DNA from: Heterorhizobium halophytocola
GTDB lineage: Bacteria; Pseudomonadota; Alphaproteobacteria; Rhizobiales; Rhizobiaceae
Assembly: GCF_017873095.1 (NCBI RefSeq)
Contig: NZ_JAGGJU010000008.1
Span: forward strand, 124,001 to 188,000
Length of the DNA stretch: 64,000 bases
Reading direction: 5' to 3'
The translations under genes were made by a program, and so were the position numbers. Shown piece after piece: positions 61,615-64,000 of the stretch. Under the pieces are notes generated by a model, which did no database searches, was not told where the DNA came from, and worked only from the letters and a program-made list of their open reading frames with translations. Each line of letters starts with the position of its first letter. Positions within the stretch are counted from its first letter, which is position 1.

Positions 61615-62753
61615 CAGGCCACCCGCTCGCCTTCCCGCCAGACAGAGCGCACAACCGGCACGCCTGCTGTGCGGCGCACCCGCACGAGATCGGCGCGAAG
61701 CCCCACGGCAATGCGGCCGCGATCGTCGAGACCGACGGTCCGGGCCGGTGTTGCGGTCACCATGGCCAGCGCCTGCGGCAGGGAAATGGCGTCGAAATCG
61801 TCCGCCAGGACGAAAGGCGCGTGCAACAGGCTGAGCGGAACATAGTCGGACGAAAGCACGTCGAGCACGCCGCGCTCGGCGAGGTCACGGGCGGCGATAT
61901 TGCCGGAATGCGACTTGCCGCGCACCACGTTCGGCGCGCCCATCAGCACGCTCATGCCGGCGCCATGGGACGCCTCGGCGGCTTCCATGCTGGTCGGAAA
62001 TTCCGCCAGCCTCACGCCGTGGCCCTTGGCTTCCTCGACATGGGCAAGCGTCGCATCGTCATGGCTGGCCACGGTGATACCGCGTTCAGCGCAGAGTTTG
62101 GCAAGCGTATTGCGGTGCAGATCGGAATAGCGGGCCGACATGGCACGGCGTCCCTCGACGAAGCGGGCGAAGGCCTCGTCCGACAGGCCGCGCTTGGTCT
62201 TGTAGTAGAGGGTGTATTGCTCCATCGTCTGGAACTGCCGCTGGCCCGGGGAATGATCCATCAGCGAGGCCAGCCGCACGTGACTGTCCTTCTCGAAGTC
62301 CGAGACATGATCGAGCACATTGTCGGACGCGACTTCACAGCGCAGGTGGATGAAATGCTGTGCCCGCAGCCGGTCGTCGCGCTCGGCCGCCTGGATCGCA
62401 TCCGCCATGCCCCGCATCTCGCCGCGGTCGAAACCGCCGTCCTCGTCCGAGCCCATCCGCAGGCAGTCGAACACCGTGGTGATGCCGGAGGTCACCACCT
62501 GGGCATCATGCGCCTGGATCGCCGAGGTCTTGTCCCAGCGCACGCCGGGCCGCGGTGAATAGTGCGATTCCAGGTGGTCTGTGTGCAGCTCGACAAGGCC
62601 TGCTATCAGGTAGTCGCCACCGAAATCCTCGCCGATACCGATGGCGCCTTCCGCGATCTCGGCGATCTCGCCATCGCGGACGACAACGGATCCTTCAAGG
62701 ATCCGGTCCTCCAGAACGATGCGGGCATTGGACAGGACGAGTTCAGTCGGCAT
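61614..62753 (-). CDS. phnM: Alpha-D-ribose 1-methylphosphonate 5-triphosphate diphosphatase PhnM
   Basis: PhnM cleaves pyrophosphate from the triphosphate formed by PhnGHIL, before PhnJ breaks the C-P bond. The 379-aa amidohydrolase has the metal site LIAGLVELHTDHLESHYSPR, with SHDDATLAHVEEAKGHGVRL (His, Asp) and SSDYVPLSLLHAPFVLADDF (Asp) further on. It is preceded by the DUF1045 gene and followed by phnN, the usual phn order. Confidence 0.95.
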   Translation of the reverse strand: MPTELVLSNARIVLEDRILEGSVVVRDGEIAEIAEGAIGIGEDFGGDYLIAGLVELHTDHLESHYSPRPGVRWDKTSAIQAHDAQVVTSGITTVFDCLRMGSDEDGGFDRGEMRGMADAIQAAERDDRLRAQHFIHLRCEVASDNVLDHVSDFEKDSHVRLASLMDHSPGQRQFQTMEQYTLYYKTKRGLSDEAFARFVEGRRAMSARYSDLHRNTLAKLCAERGITVASHDDATLAHVEEAKGHGVRLAEFPTSMEAAEASHGAGMSVLMGAPNVVRGKSHSGNIAARDLAERGVLDVLSSDYVPLSLLHAPFVLADDFDAISLPQALAMVTATPARTVGLDDRGRIAVGLRADLVRVRRTAGVPVVRSVWREGERVA

Positions 62754-62772
62754 GGGTCTTGGCTTTCAGATG

Positions 62773-63462
62773 TCAGGCGCCGGCAAGCGGCAGCCAGGAG
62801 TGGACGGAAAAGGGTTCGCCGCGGGCCGTCTCGACGTAAAGTCCGAGACCGCCGATCTTCAGCGGCCGGCCGGTGAAGGTGGCAAAGCGGCGGTGCAGGA
62901 TGTCGCCCATCGCGGGCTGTTCGGCGACCGGCACCTGGCCGGTCAGCGTCATGTGGAAACGGAAGGTGTCGAAGGCGTAGGGGTAGCCCCAGCGCATCAG
63001 GTTTTCGTGCTGCTCCGGCGTCAGCCTCTCCGGCTTGCGGCGGGCGATGTCGGCGTCGCTGAGGGGCGCCCGGAACGGCTCGAAGGTTTCGACTACCGAT
63101 GCGGCGAAATCTTGCAGCTGCGGATAGACCTCTGCCGGCACAATGGCAAAAAAGGCCCCGAGCTGGCCAATCACCGCATTCGGGATCGCGAAGCTACGGG
63201 TTGTCTTGCAGAACGCCGCGAGAGCTGCTTCGAGATCGGCCTGCGACTGTCCTTCCGCCAGAGCAAATGGCGCCTTCAGCGTGGCGTGGAAACCATAGCG
63301 ACGCGGATCGGCCGTCAGCTCGACGAGCCGCTCGGACGTCAATTCCGGCACGGGCTCGGGAGAAAAGGTCTGCCCGGTAAAGGCATTGCGGCCAAGCCAG
63401 GCGCTGGCGGCAAGGGTCAGCGGATCATCGGCGGGCGGCGTGAAATAGACTGCGTAGCGCAA
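62773..63462 (-). CDS. DUF1045 / TIGR03223 phosphonate-metabolism protein (2H phosphoesterase-like)
   Basis: The 229-aa protein starts MRYAVYFTPPADDPLTLAAS. It has the two H-x-T motifs of the 2H phosphoesterase fold: RRYGFHATLKAPFALAEG and FRFHMTLTGQVPVAEQ. It is found almost only inside phn operons. A cyclic phosphodiesterase role acting on a ribose 1,2-cyclic phosphate intermediate has been proposed for related proteins; for this one it is inference. It lies 19 nt before phnM. Confidence 0.9.
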   Translation of the reverse strand: MRYAVYFTPPADDPLTLAASAWLGRNAFTGQTFSPEPVPELTSERLVELTADPRRYGFHATLKAPFALAEGQSQADLEAALAAFCKTTRSFAIPNAVIGQLGAFFAIVPAEVYPQLQDFAASVVETFEPFRAPLSDADIARRKPERLTPEQHENLMRWGYPYAFDTFRFHMTLTGQVPVAEQPAMGDILHRRFATFTGRPLKIGGLGLYVETARGEPFSVHSWLPLAGA

Positions 63463-63488
63463 TGGAAGGTCCTAGCGGGTGGTTGTCG

Positions 63489-64000
63489 TCACGATCGTTT
63501 GCGGGTTCCCATGAGTCGGGAGCGCAGCGCATTGGAAAGCGTATCGAAGACAAATACAACAATCAGAATGAGCACCACCATATAGCCGACATTTTCCCAG
63601 TCCTGGTTGGTGCGCATGGCTTCCCAGAGTTTCAGGCCGATGCCGCCCGCACCGACGGCGCCGATGATGGTGGCCGAGCGCGTGTTCGATTCCCAGAAAT
63701 ACAGCGCCTGGCTGGCAAACACCGGCAGCACCTGCGGCAGCACGCCGAAGCGCTGGATGGAAAGCGGCGAGGCGCCGACCGACTTCACGCCCTCGCGCTG
63801 CTTGTCGTCGATGTTTTCCAGCGCCTCGGCATAGAGCTTGCCCAGCGTGCCGGTGTCGGTGAAGAAGATCGCCGCGATGCCGGCAAGCGGCCCCGGACCG
63901 AAGGCGCGGGTGAAGAACAGCGCCCAGATGAACATGTCGACCGAGCGCTGGAAGTCGAAGAAGCGCTTTGTCACCTGGTTGAGCGGCTTGTTGCGGGTAA
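63489..64000 (-). CDS. phnE: Phosphonate ABC transporter permease PhnE (5' end outside window)
   Basis: The frame is open to the window end, so the true start is beyond 64000; a GTG at 63974 is not the start. The visible 169 residues are the permease domain: KRFFDFQRSVDMFIWALFFT, the EAA-type loop in DKQREGVKSVGASPLSIQRF, then VGAGGIGLKLWEAMRTNQDW and a membrane segment near the end (VVLILIVVFVFDTLSNAL). It would work with PhnC (ATPase) and PhnD (binding protein) to import phosphonates. Rhizobia often have two phnE copies; which one this is cannot be told. Confidence 0.93.
   Translation of the reverse strand, partial: TRNKPLNQVTKRFFDFQRSVDMFIWALFFTRAFGPGPLAGIAAIFFTDTGTLGKLYAEALENIDDKQREGVKSVGASPLSIQRFGVLPQVLPVFASQALYFWESNTRSATIIGAVGAGGIGLKLWEAMRTNQDWENVGYMVVLILIVVFVFDTLSNALRSRLMGTRKRS

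Overview
The window is GC-rich, densely coding chromosomal DNA of an alphaproteobacterium, almost certainly a member of the Rhizobiaceae (Rhizobium/Agrobacterium group). The case rests on gene order and gene families: infB-rbfA-truB-rpsO-pnp, fabA-fabB-fabI divergent from irr, a FYDLN-acid protein beside cmk-rpsA, ffs-dnaX-ybaB, a polA/marR spacer with structured RNA, and a pca cluster controlled by PcaQ and an IclR regulator. I cannot fix the genus or species. No insertion sequence, prophage, CRISPR array or rRNA was seen.

Layout. 1-6 kb: end of infB, then rbfA, truB, a secreted unknown protein, rpsO and pnp (translation and RNA decay). 6-8.6 kb: an RsmC-like methyltransferase, an AraC regulator and a tiny LuxR-type protein. 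8.7-12 kb: the fabA-fabB-fabI operon facing the iron regulator gene irr. 12-16 kb: envelope and unknown genes, then tRNA-Ala(GGC). 16-19 kb: cmk and rpsA. 19-24 kb: a large low-complexity protein, a nicotinamide phosphoribosyltransferase, an RNase D, and an intergenic small RNA with three anti-Shine-Dalgarno hairpins. 24-29 kb: phosphomannomutase, a LysE-type exporter, ybaB, dnaX and the SRP RNA. 29-35 kb: a HIT protein with nudC, kdsB-pheA, a membrane-anchored cytochrome c, an AEC transporter and adenosine kinase. 35-40 kb: an SH3 protein, a 2-hydroxyacid dehydrogenase, recF-moeB-acetyltransferase, and slyX. 40-47 kb: dnaK, a small secreted gene and dnaJ, a class A penicillin-binding protein and a YbaK protein. 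47-53 kb: an M20 dipeptidase, marR and polA. 53-61 kb: the complete protocatechuate branch of the beta-ketoadipate pathway (pcaQ/pcaDCHG, pcaR/pcaIJFB). 61-64 kb: the end of a phosphonate (phn) operon.

Metabolic sense. PcaHG opens protocatechuate, PcaB, PcaC and PcaD carry it to beta-ketoadipate, and PcaIJ and PcaF yield succinyl-CoA and acetyl-CoA. PcaQ and the IclR regulator each sit divergently from one half, and each intergenic gap holds an operator-like repeat. The phn genes (PhnE, a DUF1045 protein, PhnM, PhnN) belong to phosphonate uptake and C-P lyase; the lyase genes would lie beyond the window end.

The most interesting material is non-coding. Two intergenic regions 13 kb apart on opposite strands (about 33.9-34.05 kb, minus; 47.27-47.41 kb, plus) share an identical 18-nt segment. 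In both it sits in a hairpin loop closed by different but complementary stem bases, after another hairpin and before an intrinsic terminator. They look like two members of one RNA family. The second has a perfect TTAA-N7-TTAAC CtrA-type box just upstream, and another such box lies upstream of the class A PBP gene. Other structured RNAs are the triple anti-Shine-Dalgarno sRNA, a rod-like pnp leader, and twin GGGGGATA-loop hairpins upstream of polA.
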